This document shows, one piece after another, positions 17,681-27,709 of a stretch of 64,000 nt of DNA. The notes beneath the pieces are model-generated. The model did not search any database. It had not been told where the DNA came from and worked only from the letters and a program-made list of their open reading frames with translations. Position 1 is the first letter of the stretch. Every line of letters starts with the position of its first letter. A program made the position numbers and the translations under genes. The stretch comes from Paenibacillus camelliae (GTDB taxonomy: Bacteria > Bacillota > Bacilli > Paenibacillales > Paenibacillaceae): positions 157,975 to 221,974 of the forward strand of contig NZ_JAMBNY010000007.1 of NCBI RefSeq assembly GCF_023715345.1. Direction: 5' to 3'.

Positions 17681-19402
17681 ATGAAGCAGCTCGGTAAGAG
17701 ATTAGGTCTAGACACAACAAGAGGACAAATATTAATTGGTTTTGTTGCTACAATGATGCTGATTCTCACCGTTATGTTCTCCTTTATTTATACGTTCTTA
17801 TCAAAAGAGACGAAGGATAGCGCGATGCTATATATTGAGGAAATTGCCGAGCAAGCAGGCGGACGATTAGAATCACTAATGAATGAAATTAATGTATTAA
17901 CCTTGCAAATGGCAATGGATGAACGAATGCAGAGCATTCTTATGAGTGAGTATCAAGGGGAATTAGCTACTTATGAGGAACGAATGAAGCTGAGGAAGCT
18001 GTTGCTTGATATGACAGCGTATTCAGATACGATAGAGGAAATTGAACTTTACAGTGGTCAGAGAGCTATTTATCCACTGATTGATGAAACGATACAAACT
18101 AGAGTAGATCAGCACGTCATCCGGGAAGCTGATCGAATCGATCAAGCAGGCGCATTAATCTGGGCTGGTAAGGATCGAGAGCAAGAACAATTTTTGCTCG
18201 CAGTTAGACAAATTAAGCTAGAGAAGCTGAACTATGCTAATGGTGGATATCTTGTTATTAAAGTGAAGCCATCCTTTATTCAACTGGCAACGTCCAACAG
18301 AGAGCAGGATCAAGGGGCGGTCATGCGACTTCTTCAACAGGATGAAGTATTGCAATCGACAGGTGAGCTGGAAGGGAAGCTGTCAGAGTATTATAGCTTT
18401 GAGCGCTCAATAAAAGGGACAAGCTGGGTGCTGCAAATGATGGTTCAAAAGAAGCTGGTATTGTCCGATGTATACTGGCTGCGTAACCTATTGCTGTTGC
18501 TTCTGCTTATAAGTATCGGACTCGTGGCAATTATGTCTTACTATTTGGCTCATGTGATCTCTTCTCCAGTAAAGAGCTTGATTCGCGTAATGCAGGGCAG
18601 CAAGCATGGTGCGCCAAGGGACAATCCTATTGATTACTACAACAAGGAAGTTAATCAGTTAAACATTACCTACAATCAGATGGTGAAGCAGATTGATTAC
18701 TTAATTAAATCAGTCTATGAAAAGGAGCTTCTCAAAAGCCGCAGTGAAATTCGAGCGCTGCATTCACAAATTAATCCGCATTTTTTGTTTAACACGCTTG
18801 ATGCGATTTATTGGGATCATATCGAAAAAGGAGAGAAGGAGCTGGCGCATATCGTCGTTCAGCTTGCAGATTTGTTCCGCTATAGCATACAGCAACATCA
18901 TGGAGATGGCTTTGTTTCAATTAAGCAGGAGCTGGAGCAAGTGGAGCGCTATACCAATCTAATGAAGCTCAGATGGCAGGAACGACTAACGATGCATATC
19001 GATCGAGAAGAAGAACTGCTTACTGTAAAGATACCGAAGCTATTAATACAGCCGCTCGTTGAAAATGCAATTGTACATGGCATCGAGCCGATGCCAGATG
19101 GCGGCGTAGTTCGCGTTCATCTTTACAGACATAGAGATCGCTGTGTTATTCAGGTGAAGGACAATGGGATTGGCATGACGGCCAAGCAGCTTGAGATGCT
19201 GCGGCAGAAGCTTCAGCAAAGCAATGAAGCAACCGTGCAGCATTCCAATCGAGGGATCGGTTTATATACGATTCATCGCTTATTAAAGCTGCATTATGGT
19301 GAGAGCTTCGGCCTGCATATCGAGAGCAAGGAACAGTTTGGGACAAGCATTACATTAGAAATTCCGCTTACGCTGAGTACAACACAGGAGGCTGCGCGAT
19401 GA
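17681..19402 (+). CDS. Sensor histidine kinase, YesM type
   Basis: A 573-residue membrane kinase. An N-terminal helix (about residues 17-40) and a second at about 270-295 flank an extracellular sensor domain. A HAMP domain follows, then the His_kinase segment IRALHSQINPHFLFNTLDAI, with the phosphorylated His near residue 367. The HATPase domain shows NAIVHGIEP, DNGIGM and GIGLYTIHRLL. YesM-type kinases usually sense sugar-loaded binding proteins or sugars, and the position after the xylo-oligosaccharide operon supports that. It overlaps the response regulator by 4 bp. Confidence 0.93.
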   Translation: MKQLGKRLGLDTTRGQILIGFVATMMLILTVMFSFIYTFLSKETKDSAMLYIEEIAEQAGGRLESLMNEINVLTLQMAMDERMQSILMSEYQGELATYEERMKLRKLLLDMTAYSDTIEEIELYSGQRAIYPLIDETIQTRVDQHVIREADRIDQAGALIWAGKDREQEQFLLAVRQIKLEKLNYANGGYLVIKVKPSFIQLATSNREQDQGAVMRLLQQDEVLQSTGELEGKLSEYYSFERSIKGTSWVLQMMVQKKLVLSDVYWLRNLLLLLLLISIGLVAIMSYYLAHVISSPVKSLIRVMQGSKHGAPRDNPIDYYNKEVNQLNITYNQMVKQIDYLIKSVYEKELLKSRSEIRALHSQINPHFLFNTLDAIYWDHIEKGEKELAHIVVQLADLFRYSIQQHHGDGFVSIKQELEQVERYTNLMKLRWQERLTMHIDREEELLTVKIPKLLIQPLVENAIVHGIEPMPDGGVVRVHLYRHRDRCVIQVKDNGIGMTAKQLEMLRQKLQQSNEATVQHSNRGIGLYTIHRLLKLHYGESFGLHIESKEQFGTSITLEIPLTLSTTQEAAR

Positions 19403-20115
19403 CCTTTCGAATATTAGTAACGGACGATGAAAAGCATTCTAGAGTTGGGGTATCAACTACACTAAGGCAGCAATATAAGGAGAAGCTTCATATCGATACT
19501 GCTAATCATGGTGAGGAAGCGTTTGAGCTTATTGGCAGACATGCCTATGATTTGCTTATTACAGACATTCGTATGCCTAAGATGGATGGTTTACAGCTAC
19601 TTGAAGCACTGCGCAACGATAACAACCGAATTGATACGATTCTGCTGACTGGCTTTGCAGAATTTGAATATGCACAGCAAGGAATTAAGCTCGGAGCAAT
19701 AGATTACTTAGTGAAGCCAATCCATCAAGAACAGCTAATTGCTTCTGTTGAACGGGTGCTACACTCAGTAAAAAAGGCTGACCATCGATATATAAGCAGC
19801 AACTCCTACATTCAGGAGGCTATAGACTTTATGGAGCAGCATATCGCGGAGGCCTTTACGATTAAAGAGGTTTCGAGCCATGTGCATCTGAATGCAAGCT
19901 ACTTTAGTGTGCTGTTTAAAGAAGAGACAGGCAACTCCTTTACAGATTTTTTAAGCACGCTGCGTATTGAAAAAGCGAAAATGCTATTGCGGGACACTGA
20001 GCTTAGCCTGGATGACATCTGTGAGCAGATAGGAATTCAATCGACGAGCTATTTTATTAAAATGTTCAAGAAGTTTGAGGGAGTTACTCCAAACCAATTT
20101 CGTATTAAAGAATAG
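19399..20115 (+). CDS. Response regulator with AraC-type output, YesN-like (short form)
   Basis: A 238-residue regulator. The receiver domain (about residues 3-120) has the acidic pair DDE, the phospho-acceptor Asp near residue 56 in LLITDIRMPKMDG, and Lys in LVKPIHQ. The AraC DNA-binding domain is at about 140-238 (EVSSHVHLNASYFSVLFKEE and ICEQIGIQSTSYFIKMFKKF). It lacks the long middle region of classical YesN proteins (over 350 residues), so receiver and DNA-binding domains are joined directly. Start ATGA overlaps the kinase stop. Likely target: the upstream operon, possibly through the heptamers at 14838-14899. Confidence 0.92.
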   Translation: MTFRILVTDDEKHSRVGVSTTLRQQYKEKLHIDTANHGEEAFELIGRHAYDLLITDIRMPKMDGLQLLEALRNDNNRIDTILLTGFAEFEYAQQGIKLGAIDYLVKPIHQEQLIASVERVLHSVKKADHRYISSNSYIQEAIDFMEQHIAEAFTIKEVSSHVHLNASYFSVLFKEETGNSFTDFLSTLRIEKAKMLLRDTELSLDDICEQIGIQSTSYFIKMFKKFEGVTPNQFRIKE

Positions 20116-20173
20116 ATATGTTCTATGCCCTTTGCCATAGTGTTACGACATGAGGGTGCATGAACAATAAAAT

Positions 20174-20276
20174 AATCCACCACGATATCGTTGTCGTGGT
20201 GGATTTAACAACTTTTTAAGTATGCCGAACGAATGAGAGAAGTTTCGTTGAGATTTCGCTCATTCGTTCGGTATTT
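20174..20276 (+). terminator. Two consecutive terminator hairpins after the two-component genes
   Basis: First stem AATCCACCACGA (20174-20185) / TCGTGGTGGATT (20194-20205), then TAACAACTTTTT. Second stem CCGAACGAATGAG (20225-20237) / CTCATTCGTTCGG (20259-20271), then TATTTTTAC. Together they isolate the xylan unit from the chemoreceptor gene. The rest of the 419-bp gap is AT-rich and holds the promoter at 20416. Confidence 0.88.
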
Positions 20277-20415
20277 TTACGCATGCTCTAAACCATTTTT
20301 TACCAGTAGCCTCTTTTTTTATATAATTTCTTCGTTCTACTCTATAATTCCTAACGCATAAAGTCGATATATTATATAATTCGACCTTTTACACTAACAG
20401 TCGACAAAATAATCG

Positions 20416-20445
20416 TTGACTATGCGAAACTCGATGCTATATAAT
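20416..20445 (+). promoter_or_regulatory. Sigma-A-type promoter of the chemoreceptor gene
   Basis: TTGACT (20416-20421), 18-bp spacer, TATAAT (20440-20445), 89 bp before the start codon. Confidence 0.7.
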
Positions 20446-20534
20446 GTGAAATTGGTTGGAAAAACTTCCTATAAAGTCATTAAATTGGCAATCAGCAAGC
20501 TGCAAAAAATAAAATACAGGAGTGGAAAAACAGC

Positions 20535-22586
20535 ATGAAAAAACATCTAAGGCAAATTTTTAAGAAGGACCTGTCTTTAAAAGTAAAACTTCCGCTTTAC
20601 ATCTCAGTGTTAGTTGCAGTGATGTTTGCCGTAACGACAATTGTCATCTATGAGATGAATTCTAAGCTTTTAACGAACCAAAGCAAGGAAACGTTGGTTA
20701 CCAGTGGTAGCTTAATCGGAGAAAGCTTATTCTCAGCCGTACTATCAGAAAAACAAGGTGTCGCATTGGCATCTAATCATGATTCTTTTAAAGATCTGCT
20801 AATCCTTAGAAACTCTGGGGACATGTCTGATGAAGAATTTTTCTCTAAAGATCATCAAGCGATACAAGTATCCAATCGTCTGCTAAAAACAAGCTTGGCT
20901 AAAGTAGTTGGTGTCCAAGCGTACCAGGTTATAGATAAGAATGGAGTTATTGTTGCTTCCTCTAACGAGGGAGACTTGCAGGGAGATCGATCCGATAGAG
21001 AGTACTTTCAAGAAGCGTTAAAAGGGAAGCCATTTGTTAGTGATGCGCTACTTTCGAGAAGCACTGGAGAGCTCGTTATTCCGTTTACTGAACCTATTCT
21101 AAATGATAATGCCCAAGTATTAGGTGTGTTCAGTGCGACCATCAATGCATCGTTTTTTGTAGATAAATTAGACAGTTTAGACATTCAAGGTGACGTAACG
21201 GTGTTCAGTCGTTCAGGCATTGTTATGTATAGTAATGTCGATCCATCTGTTGTCGGCACTACACTTGAGTTGGATGGAATGGACGAGTTCCTTAGCGAGC
21301 GGGCACAAGGAACATCAATCACAGGTGAGATTGATCTAGGAGATAGCTATATCAGCTTTACCAAAATTCCTGATGCAGATTTCTTAGTAAGTGTCTCGAA
21401 AACATATAGTGACATTAATAAGCCCGTGCAACAAATGTCTCAGCAGCTTATTATCATTTCTATCGTTGCGATGATTTTAGCCATCTTATTTGGAATTTTA
21501 ATCTCTGTAGGCATTACTAATCCGATTATTAGCTTAACGAAGCTATTTAGAAAAATGGCTGATGGCGACCTCACCGTAAGTGCTGAAGGTAAGTACAGAA
21601 GTGAGATGAAGGATCTTGCTGATAGCTTCAATATTATGTCCGCCAATAATAAGCTGCTCATAACGAGCATCAACCAATCGATCGACGTGCTCAAAAAAAG
21701 TACAGGTGAGCTAGATAGCTCATCAAAGCAAACGGCAGTTTCGATCTCAGAAACAACGGCCTCAGGCTCTGAAATCGCAAGAGCGATGGAATCACAAGCT
21801 GACGATACCGAGCAAATTGTAGACAAATTCCATGGATTTGGTGACAGCTTCGATTCATTACGTGAACAAACGAATTTGATCAAAGTAGAGGCTGAAAAAA
21901 TAGTTGAGGTTTTCCACAACAGCCAATCGGTCATTAATAATCTCATTGCGATCAAGGAACAAAATGAGCAAGAGGTACAAAAAATCTCGGATATTACGAA
22001 AAAATTGCAGGAAAGCTCGAGCAGCATTGGTCAAATTACAGGTGCAATAGCTGAAATTTCCGATCAAACGAATCTTCTAGCATTAAATGCTTCTATTGAA
22101 GCGGCAAGAGCGGGAGAGCATGGTAGTGGCTTTGCTGTTGTTGCCCAAGAAATCCGTAAGCTAGCTGAACAAAGTGCGAAGCAATCGAAAGAGATTAACG
22201 AGATTATTCAGCAGAACTTGACTTACGTAGCAGAGAACAATACAAGCGTGATGGAAATTCGTTCCGTTACTCAACAGCAGGAGCAATATGTAGAAGATAC
22301 GAAAAACGCTTTTATGCAAATTTTCAACAATGTTTCACATATCTCCGATGAGATTCTAGCGATTGCTAGTCGAGTTGTGAATATGAATAAAGATAAAGAT
22401 GAGGTTATGGACTCTGCTCAGAGCCTATCAGCGACTGGGGAAGAGGTATCTGCTTCGGTAGAGGAGCTGAATGCTACGATGCAGGAACAGTCTGCAATGG
22501 TCCAACAGCTCGCAGGAATGGTCGAAACGATTAATTCGTTGACAATAAAGCTTGATGAAGCTGCGTCCAAGTTTAAAGTAGAATAG
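20535..22586 (+). CDS. Methyl-accepting chemotaxis protein
   Basis: A 683-residue membrane receptor. One membrane helix (about residues 20-42) and a second (about 297-320) enclose an extracellular double-Cache-like sensor domain, with features such as [12 protein letters not shown] and [14 protein letters not shown] domain follows (about 321-373) and then the long cytoplasmic coiled-coil signalling domain. The tip signature [20 protein letters not shown] lies near residues 510-530, where CheA/CheW bind. Paired Glu/Gln stretches mark methylation helices. Ligand unknown; Cache domains often sense amino or organic acids. Confidence 0.95.
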   Translation: MKKHLRQIFKKDLSLKVKLPLYISVLVAVMFAVTTIVIYEMNSKLLTNQSKETLVTSGSLIGESLFSAVLSEKQGVALASNHDSFKDLLILRNSGDMSDEEFFSKDHQAIQVSNRLLKTSLAKVVGVQAYQVIDKNGVIVASSNEGDLQGDRSDREYFQEALKGKPFVSDALLSRSTGELVIPFTEPILNDNAQVLGVFSATINASFFVDKLDSLDIQGDVTVFSRSGIVMYSNVDPSVVGTTLELDGMDEFLSERAQGTSITGEIDLGDSYISFTKIPDADFLVSVSKTYSDINKPVQQMSQQLIIISIVAMILAILFGILISVGITNPIISLTKLFRKMADGDLTVSAEGKYRSEMKDLADSFNIMSANNKLLITSINQSIDVLKKSTGELDSSSKQTAVSISETTASGSEIARAMESQADDTEQIVDKFHGFGDSFDSLREQTNLIKVEAEKIVEVFHNSQSVINNLIAIKEQNEQEVQKISDITKKLQESSSSIGQITGAIAEISDQTNLLALNASIEAARAGEHGSGFAVVAQEIRKLAEQSAKQSKEINEIIQQNLTYVAENNTSVMEIRSVTQQQEQYVEDTKNAFMQIFNNVSHISDEILAIASRVVNMNKDKDEVMDSAQSLSATGEEVSASVEELNATMQEQSAMVQQLAGMVETINSLTIKLDEAASKFKVE

Positions 22587-22602
22587 ACCGTCACGTCATA
22601 GC

Positions 22603-22652
22603 AAAGGGTGTTTCAAACGGAAGAGTATCTTGCCGTTTGAAACACCCTTTTT
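22603..22652. terminator. Bidirectional terminator between the MCP and amino-acid permease genes
   Basis: Stem AAAGGGTGTTTCAAACGG (22603-22620) pairs with CCGTTTGAAACACCCTTT (22633-22650), followed by TT on the plus strand, with A-rich sequence on the other side. It serves the two convergent genes. Confidence 0.9.
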
Positions 22653-22665
22653 AATCGTCAAATAC

Positions 22666-24051
22666 TTAGTCATTCATGATGCTATGCTTTCTTCCATAGA
22701 TGATATAGATCGCTAACCCGAACAATAGCCAAATAACACATGCGATCCACGTATAGTAAGCAAGCTGGCTCATTAAAAATACGCAAAGCAGGAATGAAAC
22801 GATAGGCAGCACAGGATAGAACGGAACCTTGAAGCCACCTGGCTGTATACTTTTATTGTTCCTTAAAAATATAACACCGATTGAAACGATGGAAAAAGCG
22901 ATTAGTGTCCCCATATTAACCAGCTCTGCAAGCTTGGCAAGAGGAACGAAGCCTGCACAGAGTGAAACAGCTACAGCGAATATCAATGTGTTTTTTATTG
23001 GTGTTTTATACTTTGGATGAATGCTGCTCATGCTTTTAGGTAGCAATCCGTCACGACTAAGAGCATATAGCAATCTTGATCCACCATAGGACATAACGAG
23101 TATGACAGTCATCATACCGACAACCGCACCAAGTGCAATTAGTCCAGAGATCCAATCCTGACCAACAAGTGCAATAACAAAGCTAACTGGATCACTTACG
23201 TTAAGCTGAGTGTACGGTGCAATGCCAGTAAGTACAAGTGATACCGAAACATACAGCAATGTGCAAATAAACAATGAGCCAATAATACCAATCGGCAAAT
23301 TTCGCTTCGGATTCTTCACTTCCTCCGCTGCATTAGAGACACTATCAAAGCCGAGAAATGCGAAAAAGACAAGTGCCGCACCGCTTAGCACCCCACTTAC
23401 TCCATAAGGCATAAATGGCTGCCAGTTGTCTGGCTTTACATAAAAAATGCCTACGACTAGAAATAATACAATGACTCCTACCTTGATAAATACCATGATG
23501 GTGTTTATTCTAGTGGATTCTCTAACACCCAAGGTTAGCAAAAATGCTACAGCCATAATAATCGCGATGGCTGGTAGATTAATATATGTTCCTTCAGCGG
23601 GATTGAACGGTCCTGATAACGCCGTAGGTATATGCAGCTGAAAACCTTCAAGCAATGACATTAAGTACGATGACCAACCTGTCGCGACAGAAGCGACTGC
23701 CAAGCCGTATTCAAGGATGAGCACCCAGCCAACTAGCCAAGCAAATACTTCACCGAATATAACATAGCTGTAGGAGTAGGCGCTCCCAGTAACTGGAACG
23801 GCGCTCGCAAACTCTGAGTAGCATAATCCAGCAAAAGCACATACGATTGCAGCGATTATAAATGAAAAAACGATAGCAGGGCCTGCATGCACAGCTGCTA
23901 CCGTTCCCGGTAATATGAAAATACCAGTACCTACGATTGCACCAACACCAAGTAGAATTAAATCAAATCCGCTTAACGTGCGTTCAAGCTGTACACTCCC
24001 TTTTTGTTGAAAGAAATCGTGTACCTTCTTTTTTCTTAACCATTCGTTCAT
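22666..24051 (-). CDS. Amino-acid permease, APC superfamily (CAT type)
   Basis: A 461-residue permease with 12 predicted membrane helices and no soluble domain. LGVGAIVGTGIFILPG (residues 34-49) is the substrate-binding unwound helix 1 of the APC fold, and SAVPVTGSAYSYSYV marks helix 3. The overall pattern is that of the cationic-amino-acid-type YfnA/YhdG group of bacilli; the exact substrate is not readable. It stands alone, convergent with the MCP gene and divergent from the riboswitch-controlled xpt operon. Confidence 0.92.
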   Translation of the reverse strand: MNEWLRKKKVHDFFQQKGSVQLERTLSGFDLILLGVGAIVGTGIFILPGTVAAVHAGPAIVFSFIIAAIVCAFAGLCYSEFASAVPVTGSAYSYSYVIFGEVFAWLVGWVLILEYGLAVASVATGWSSYLMSLLEGFQLHIPTALSGPFNPAEGTYINLPAIAIIMAVAFLLTLGVRESTRINTIMVFIKVGVIVLFLVVGIFYVKPDNWQPFMPYGVSGVLSGAALVFFAFLGFDSVSNAAEEVKNPKRNLPIGIIGSLFICTLLYVSVSLVLTGIAPYTQLNVSDPVSFVIALVGQDWISGLIALGAVVGMMTVILVMSYGGSRLLYALSRDGLLPKSMSSIHPKYKTPIKNTLIFAVAVSLCAGFVPLAKLAELVNMGTLIAFSIVSIGVIFLRNNKSIQPGGFKVPFYPVLPIVSFLLCVFLMSQLAYYTWIACVIWLLFGLAIYIIYGRKHSIMND

Positions 24052-24278
24052 CTGTCAAACACCCATTCATTTTATGATTAGTTCTATGATGCACATTTTC
24101 CTATTTTACTGGTTTAGTTATAGTATGACAAGTTAACGCATATCGATTCGTACAATCTAGCTAGTCGCTGTAACAGAGTATGCTAGCGCGTCAATGCTTT
24201 TGCTGTGAGAGTAAGCATTTTTATCCAAAAAATTGGTGTTGAAACATTGTGCAAGATGTTGTAGGATAACACAATGTA

Positions 24279-24349
24279 AACTCATATAATTTTGGGAATA
24301 TGGCCCATAAGTCTCTACTGGCGACCACTGTAATCGACCAACTATGAGT
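24279..24349 (+). ncRNA. Purine (guanine-type) riboswitch aptamer
   Basis: P1 is formed by ACTCATA at 24280-24286 and TATGAGT at 24343-24349. The conserved ATATGG of loop L2 is closed by TGGG/CCCA, and the core CTCTAC of J2/3 is present. The residue before TATGAG in J3/1 is C (ACTATGAG), the specificity base of guanine/xanthine-controlled aptamers rather than the U of adenine ones. P3 pairs TGGCGA with TCG(A)CCA with one bulged A, and L3 appears 9 rather than 7 nt long. It precedes xpt-pbuX, the classic target. Confidence 0.93.
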
Positions 24350-24429
24350 GAATGATGATCAAATAGGTTTATTTAGTGCAGGCAATGATAGAACGATGAT
24401 ATCGCTATGCAACGTAGATTACCAAGATG

Positions 24430-24479
24430 ACAGACTTCACTTATGAGCAAAAACTCTTAAGTGAAGTCTGTTTTATTTT
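24430..24479 (+). terminator. Riboswitch expression-platform terminator
   Basis: Perfect 14-bp stem ACAGACTTCACTTA (24430-24443) / TAAGTGAAGTCTGT (24458-24471), then TTTATTTTA, immediately before the xpt ribosome binding site AAAGGAGAGG. Ligand binding to the aptamer should favour this hairpin and stop transcription. Confidence 0.9.
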
Positions 24480-24501
24480 AAAGGAGAGGTAGAGGACAAC
24501 C

Positions 24502-25119
24502 ATGAAGCTGCTTGAGGACAAAATTCGTACAGAAGGCAATATATTATCAGACACAGTATTGAAGGTAGATTCCTTCCTTAATCACCAAGTTGATACATCA
24601 CTAGCTTTAGAAATCGGCAAGCAATTCCATCGTATATTTGAGCAAAAAAAAATTACAAAGGTTTTGACAATTGAAGCGAGTGGTATTCAGTTTGCCATGG
24701 CAACAGCAATGGCGTTTAATGTACCGTTTGTATATGCCAAAAAGAAAAAGGCTGTGACGCTGCAGGAAAGTGTATATACAGCAGCTGTGCATTCATTCAC
24801 TAAGCAAGAAACGTACCAAGTGAGTGTATCACAGGCGTATCTTGGAGCAGATGATCATGTGCTAATTGTTGATGACTTTTTAGCAACGGGTGCTGCATTA
24901 ATCGGACTTGTTGATATTGTAAAGGAAGCGGGAGCAACACTTGCAGGTGTGGGCTGTGTTATTGAAAAATGCTTCCAGGAAGGGCGCGAGCTGCTAGAAC
25001 AAAAAGGCGTTAACGTATACTCATTAGCAAAAATTTCAGCGATGGCGCCCGGAGAAATTCACTTCGTTCCTGGTGATGACGAGACCGTGCTAGGAGAAGT
25101 GAACGATCATGCGGAGTAA
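24502..25119 (+). CDS. xpt: Xanthine phosphoribosyltransferase
   Basis: Converts xanthine and PRPP to XMP in purine salvage. The 205-residue protein is slightly longer than the usual 190-195. The PRPP-binding motif is LIVDDFLATGAAL (about residues 122-134) and the N-terminal MKLLEDKIRTEGNILSDTVL is the Xpt signature; SVYTAAVHSFTK contributes to the flexible loop. It is the first gene after the riboswitch and overlaps pbuX by 11 bp, implying coupled translation. Confidence 0.97.
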   Translation: MKLLEDKIRTEGNILSDTVLKVDSFLNHQVDTSLALEIGKQFHRIFEQKKITKVLTIEASGIQFAMATAMAFNVPFVYAKKKKAVTLQESVYTAAVHSFTKQETYQVSVSQAYLGADDHVLIVDDFLATGAALIGLVDIVKEAGATLAGVGCVIEKCFQEGRELLEQKGVNVYSLAKISAMAPGEIHFVPGDDETVLGEVNDHAE

Positions 25120-26407
25120 ACAGTTTGCACTTGGGTTTCAGCACGTTCTTGCTATGTATGCTGGAGCGGTTATTGTTCCGCTAATTGTCGGAGGAGCGCT
25201 TAATCTTACGCCGGCCCAGATGGCATATCTTATTGCAGCTGATCTGTTTACCTGTGGAATTGCGACAATTTTACAGGTCATGAATACGAAATACTTTGGC
25301 AGTCGCTTGCCGGTCATCTTAGGCTGTACCTTTACTGCGGTAGGGCCAATTATAGCGATTGCATCGACCTCAAACCTGGCTACAGCTTATGGAGCGATTA
25401 TTATTTCGGGGATATTCGTCGTACTTGCAGCTCCGTTATATGGTAAGCTCCTTAAGTTTTTCCCTAAGCTTGTAACGGGAACGGTTGTTACGATTATTGG
25501 ATTATCGTTAATCCCAGTTGGCATGAAAAATGTCGGCGGAGGTGACGGCAGCGCGGACTTTGGAGCACCTCACCATTTATTACTGGCTCTTATTACATTC
25601 GTTATTATATTGATCATTAATCGCTTTGCGAAAGGCTTTATTCGCTCGGTTTCTGTATTGATTGGCCTTGCTGCAGGTACAATCATTGCTTACTTTTTCG
25701 GCATGGTTGATTTCTCATCGGTTGCTGATGCCAAATGGGTGAACGTCGTACAGCCTTTCTACTTCGGTATGCCACAGCTTAGCATTACCGCGATATTAAC
25801 GATGGTTATCGTAAATATCGTCAGCATGGTTGAATCAACGGGCGTATACTTGGCGGTAGGCAAAACGATTGATCAGAAGGTAGAACAGAAGCAAATTGTA
25901 AATGGATTGCGTTCCGAGGGGATTGCAATTACACTTGGCGGCATCTTCAATGCATTCCCCTACACTGCCTTTTCGCAAAATGTTGGATTGCTTGCGATTT
26001 CACGTGTGAAATCAAGAGATGTTATTTTTGCAGCGGGGATCATTATGGTGGTGTTAGGGCTATTGCCAAAGCTAGCAGCCATTACAACGGTTATTCCTAA
26101 CGCTGTGCTAGGCGGTGCAATGATCGTAATGTTTGGCTCGGTTGCCGTATCAGGTATTTCCATTCTGTCCGAAACGAATTTGCAAAAAGGAAACAATCTA
26201 ATGATTGTTGCATGCAGTATTGCGATAGGACTAGGATCAGCAGTACTTCCTGAGATGTTTAGCCAGCTTCCAAGCTTTGCTAGAATGCTGCTAGAGAACG
26301 GAATTGTGACAGGGTCGATTACAGCGGTTGTATTGAATGTGCTGTTCTCAAGTAAGGATGAAAAGCAACATGAGCAAACAGTGGATCACGAAGCAACCGT
26401 AGCATGA
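25109..26407 (+). CDS. pbuX: Xanthine permease, NCS2 family
   Basis: A 432-residue nucleobase/proton symporter of the NCS2 family with about 12-14 membrane segments. The start LGFQHVLAMYAGAVIVPLIV and the NCS2 signature region around SVVESTGVYLAVG (here SMVESTGVYLAVGK, about residues 240-253) are typical of PbuX. It imports xanthine for Xpt. The start lies inside xpt; both are controlled by the upstream purine riboswitch. Confidence 0.96.
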   Translation: MRSKQFALGFQHVLAMYAGAVIVPLIVGGALNLTPAQMAYLIAADLFTCGIATILQVMNTKYFGSRLPVILGCTFTAVGPIIAIASTSNLATAYGAIIISGIFVVLAAPLYGKLLKFFPKLVTGTVVTIIGLSLIPVGMKNVGGGDGSADFGAPHHLLLALITFVIILIINRFAKGFIRSVSVLIGLAAGTIIAYFFGMVDFSSVADAKWVNVVQPFYFGMPQLSITAILTMVIVNIVSMVESTGVYLAVGKTIDQKVEQKQIVNGLRSEGIAITLGGIFNAFPYTAFSQNVGLLAISRVKSRDVIFAAGIIMVVLGLLPKLAAITTVIPNAVLGGAMIVMFGSVAVSGISILSETNLQKGNNLMIVACSIAIGLGSAVLPEMFSQLPSFARMLLENGIVTGSITAVVLNVLFSSKDEKQHEQTVDHEATVA

Positions 26408-26529
26408 GATGCGCAAGTGGAAAATTAAACAAGATCTTTAGAAAATGTCGCATTAAGTGTGAGATTTGTAGCGTACATGTATGAACTAATCTGGCGATGT
26501 TTGAAAGCAACAGGATACGGGGAACAAGT

Positions 26530-26572
26530 GGGCAAGCATTGGAGCGCAACATCCAATGCTTGCCCTTTTAAG
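26530..26572 (+). terminator. Intrinsic terminator after pbuX
   Basis: Perfect 14-bp stem GGGCAAGCATTGGA (26530-26543) / TCCAATGCTTGCCC (26552-26565), then TTTTAAG. The remaining sequence up to 26702 is AT-rich with no other clear element. Confidence 0.9.
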
Positions 26573-26702
26573 TTAATGCTTTGGTTGATGCTTAAAGTAA
26601 GGCTTAAATAATCATTGCTCACAACAATTAAACGTTTAATTCAGTGTGTTGTCTATTCATGCTACACTTACGATAGCAACAAGTATTAAGGAGTGTACGA
26701 CG

Positions 26703-27515
26703 ATGATTTATATAAAAAGCTTTAAGCTGTCCCCCTTTATAGACCGTAATCCTAATGCCTATCCTGATCATGTATTTAAGCATATGGCGGGCGAGGTGCT
26801 GCTTTTTGATCGGATTACAGTGCTGTATGGCAACAATGGCTCTGGCAAGTCAACGCTATTAAATGTTATTGCCAGTAAGCTGGGCGTGAAGGGGAATGAA
26901 AGCATGCTTAGCAATGGATACAATCAATATGCAGAGCCATTTCTAAGCTTTTGCTCATATAGCCTAGGCGAGGATGAACAAGACCGAGCACTTACGCAGC
27001 TGCCACACAGCAGTCAATATATTAAATCAGAGGATATTCTGTATGAGATTAAAAAAATCCAGCAATCGTCTGTCCTGCGTGAGAGCATGCTGCACGAGCA
27101 AGCGATGCGGGGACTCGATAAGGAGCAATTAGCACAGCATGAGCAATCAGCAGCGTTCTATAAGCAGATGGAGATCACAAAGTTTGCACAGGAAAAATAC
27201 TCTAATGGCGAAACCTCAATGCAGCTTTTTGAGCAGCTGCTAGTGCCGAACAGCTTGTACCTGCTCGATGAGCCTGAGACTTCCTTGTCGCCTCATAATC
27301 AGCTGCTGCTTGCGGAGGAAATTAATGAGCTTGCTCGCTACTGTAACTGTCAATTTATTATTGCAACACATTCTCCGTTTATGCTTGGAACGCTGCAGGC
27401 GAAAATTTATAATCTTGATCTCCCTGCATTAAAAACATCGGAATGGACTGAGCTTGAAAATGTGCAGTTTTTTTATCAGTTTTTTCAAAAGCGCAAAGCT
27501 GAATTCGAGAGATAG
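26703..27515 (+). CDS. AAA/ABC-type ATPase of unknown role
   Basis: The ATG at 26703 is chosen for the AAGGAG 9 bases upstream; the open frame before it lacks a ribosome binding site. The 270-residue soluble protein has Walker A GNNGSGKST (residues 43-51), an ABC-signature-like SNGETS and Walker B LYLLDEPETSLSP, followed by a switch His in IATHSPFM. This is the AAA_21-type domain related to SMC/ABC ATPases. It has no membrane segment, partner nuclease or permease beside it, so it is not part of a recognisable transporter or defence system. Role unknown. Confidence 0.85.
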   Translation: MIYIKSFKLSPFIDRNPNAYPDHVFKHMAGEVLLFDRITVLYGNNGSGKSTLLNVIASKLGVKGNESMLSNGYNQYAEPFLSFCSYSLGEDEQDRALTQLPHSSQYIKSEDILYEIKKIQQSSVLRESMLHEQAMRGLDKEQLAQHEQSAAFYKQMEITKFAQEKYSNGETSMQLFEQLLVPNSLYLLDEPETSLSPHNQLLLAEEINELARYCNCQFIIATHSPFMLGTLQAKIYNLDLPALKTSEWTELENVQFFYQFFQKRKAEFER

Positions 27516-27562
27516 GACTAATCATAAGGACTATTAAAAATGAAAGACGATACATTGGAAAT

Positions 27563-27606
27563 CACCTTTATTTTGCTTGTACAGCTTAATAAAGGTGTTT
27601 TTTATA
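27563..27606 (+). terminator. Intrinsic terminator after the ATPase gene
   Basis: Stem CACCTTTATT (27563-27572) / AATAAAGGTG (27588-27597) followed by TTTTTTTATATC. Confidence 0.85.
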
Positions 27607-27709
27607 TCTATTATTTACAATAAATTCAATTGAAGTTAACAATTAGATGATTTTGTCCCCGCATAATGGTGCTGCAAGGAAAGAGAAAAAGAGCATGGAG
27701 GGATAAAAT

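Noticed and set aside
21440..22027. 195-codon minus-strand frame inside the chemoreceptor gene
   Set aside because: Antisense shadow of a strongly conserved coiled-coil coding region; no RBS, Ser/Leu-rich translation without domain.
26703..27515. Solitary AAA ATPase as an anti-phage defence gene (for example OLD/Gabija/retron type)
   Set aside because: No TOPRIM, helicase, reverse transcriptase or nuclease partner is adjacent, and the flanking genes are housekeeping.
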